A stretch of DNA of 5,704 nt from Sulfurovum sp. (GTDB lineage Bacteria; Campylobacterota; Campylobacteria; Campylobacterales; Sulfurovaceae): contig DAOUPF010000106.1 of assembly GCA_030626265.1 (NCBI GenBank), positions 1-5,704 of the forward strand, in the 5' to 3' direction. Position 1 is the stretch's first letter; every line of letters starts with the position of its first letter. This document shows, piece by piece, positions 4,594 through 5,704 of the stretch. Under the pieces are notes generated by a model, which was not told the DNA's origin, did no database searches, and saw only the letters and a program-made list of their open reading frames with translations. A program made the position numbers and the translations under genes.

Positions 4594-5704
4594 ATGTTAA
4601 AAAAACTACTTATACCTACTTTTATGGCATCTATGGTGCTTGTCAGCTCGCTTGCTGCCTCTACTCTGGAGATTTATAATGATGGAGCGAAGTATCGCTA
4701 TATACCTATGGATAACTATGTTGGATTTAGCAGAGGGGCTAGTGCTTCGTGTGAAGGACAGAGTATAGCTCTACTCTCAGTCGCTGATTGTTCGGATAAG
4801 AAGAGACTTTGCAAAGAGATAAATATCATCAAAGAGATTTATACTGCAAGAGAGGCTCTCAAACATGAGTCTAGTACACTAGATCAGCTCATTACCATAG
4901 CAAGCCCTACAGATGTAGATGCTACCAAATGGATAGATGCAGCACAAAAAATAGGTAAGAGAAAAGCAGAGCTAGGAGTAGATATCAAGAGCATAAGTTC
5001 CAAGTTGGAGACTGCTACGGATAAGTTTGAAAGACAAGCTCCATCTGCTAAAGCTATGATGACAGAGAGTAAATGTATCGGTGAGCTAGAGATAAATATA
5101 CCAGCAGGGTATATAGGGGCAAATCTACTCTATGAAGCAGAGGTGAGTAGCCAAGATAGTATACATATCACACAGTATCTAGCACTAAACAACCACAGTG
5201 GTATAGATATAGTAGCCAAAGAGGCGTATGTCTATGCCAAAACTTCAAGATTGTATCTACAACCACAGCATTTTAGACCTTGGACTGCAAGTGTAAGAGA
5301 GGATATTTTAAAGGCAAAGAGAAGTAGATCGGTTGATGCAGTAGCTTATGCAGAAGGGGATGTAGCTCCAGTAGAGCCAGTTCCATCATTAGGAAATATA
5401 TCCCAATCAGGCTTCAAAAGCTATCATATCTCTGCTGTAGAGCTACCATCTACAGGCAAAGATATCAAAGTCAAGATAGCAGACTACAAAGCAGTAGCCG
5501 AGTGTGAATACATAGCACATCCATATAGAGACTCAAAAGTATATAGAGCATGTAGTTTTACTCCAAACTCTGCTATAGAGTCAAATAAATGGACTATCAA
5601 AAAGAACAAAAGACTAGTCAGCCAAGAGGCTTACGGTGAGTACTGGGAGGGAAAATATCTACTCAATACAGATATAGATGATGAGGTACTCATCACTAGA
5701 GCTC
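4594..5704 (+). CDS. Exported DUF4139-like protein, 3'-truncated by window edge
   Basis: An open frame of 370 codons runs to the window end without a stop. It starts with a clear signal peptide: MLKK, a hydrophobic core, and a likely cut near SLAAS at residues 19-23, so the product is probably periplasmic or outer-membrane associated. After it come a short N-terminal domain with Cys53, Cys66 and Cys73, a helical, probably coiled-coil region (about 69-149), then a beta-rich part from about 160. There, alternating segments such as YLALNNHSGIDIVAKEAYVY, a Pro-rich linker (257-265, VAPVEPVPS), and SYHISAVELPSTGKDIKV resemble the DUF4139 (mucoidy-inhibitor A-like) family. Cys161, Cys304 and Cys320 bring the visible cysteines to six, compatible with disulfides. 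The start is fixed by a good Shine-Dalgarno and a -10 promoter. That it is a gene is nearly certain; the DUF4139 link is by pattern and moderate. No function is claimed. Confidence 0.9.
   Translation, partial: MLKKLLIPTFMASMVLVSSLAASTLEIYNDGAKYRYIPMDNYVGFSRGASASCEGQSIALLSVADCSDKKRLCKEINIIKEIYTAREALKHESSTLDQLITIASPTDVDATKWIDAAQKIGKRKAELGVDIKSISSKLETATDKFERQAPSAKAMMTESKCIGELEINIPAGYIGANLLYEAEVSSQDSIHITQYLALNNHSGIDIVAKEAYVYAKTSRLYLQPQHFRPWTASVREDILKAKRSRSVDAVAYAEGDVAPVEPVPSLGNISQSGFKSYHISAVELPSTGKDIKVKIADYKAVAECEYIAHPYRDSKVYRACSFTPNSAIESNKWTIKKNKRLVSQEAYGEYWEGKYLLNTDIDDEVLITRA

Overview
The window is AT-rich bacterial DNA with many ATA isoleucine and AGA arginine codons, a lysine-rich proteome, tight spacing and TTAGYTATAAT-type promoters. 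Together with the kinds of genes present, this suggests a Campylobacterota (epsilonproteobacterial) genome, perhaps from the Sulfurovum/Sulfurimonas side. That placement is an inference from composition and protein character; no marker gene is present.

Layout. (1) From the left edge to 1294, plus strand: threonine synthase (thrC), missing its N-terminus outside the window. (2) 1312-2865, plus strand: an exported cell-wall protein with a signal or anchor segment, a long Lys/Glu coiled coil, two LysM domains, a basic linker and a C-terminal 3D (three-aspartate) domain. (3) 2896-3516, minus strand: a beta-class carbonic anhydrase with all zinc ligands, convergent with gene 2 across 30 bp that hold a 14-bp perfect palindrome. 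(4) 3601-4527, plus strand, divergent from the carbonic anhydrase: a stand-alone DUF234-type protein that lacks the ATPase half and has a changed PD-(D/E)xK-like motif. (5) From 4594 to the right edge, plus strand: an exported protein resembling the DUF4139 family, truncated by the window end.

The genes do not form an obvious pathway. thrC and the LysM/3D gene are 17 bp apart and may be co-transcribed, although amino-acid synthesis and wall remodelling are unrelated. The carbonic anhydrase, the DUF234 gene and the DUF4139-like gene each appear to be separate units. The last two have near-identical -10 regions (13 of 15 bases shared). There is no gene-free stretch over 300 bp, and I saw no RNA gene, insertion sequence, CRISPR array or prophage feature.

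I found no clear sign of an undescribed multi-gene system. The points most worth a second look are the LysM-LysM-3D protein with its TolA-like spacer and recently duplicated signal segment, and the ATPase-less DUF234 protein with the altered catalytic motif.
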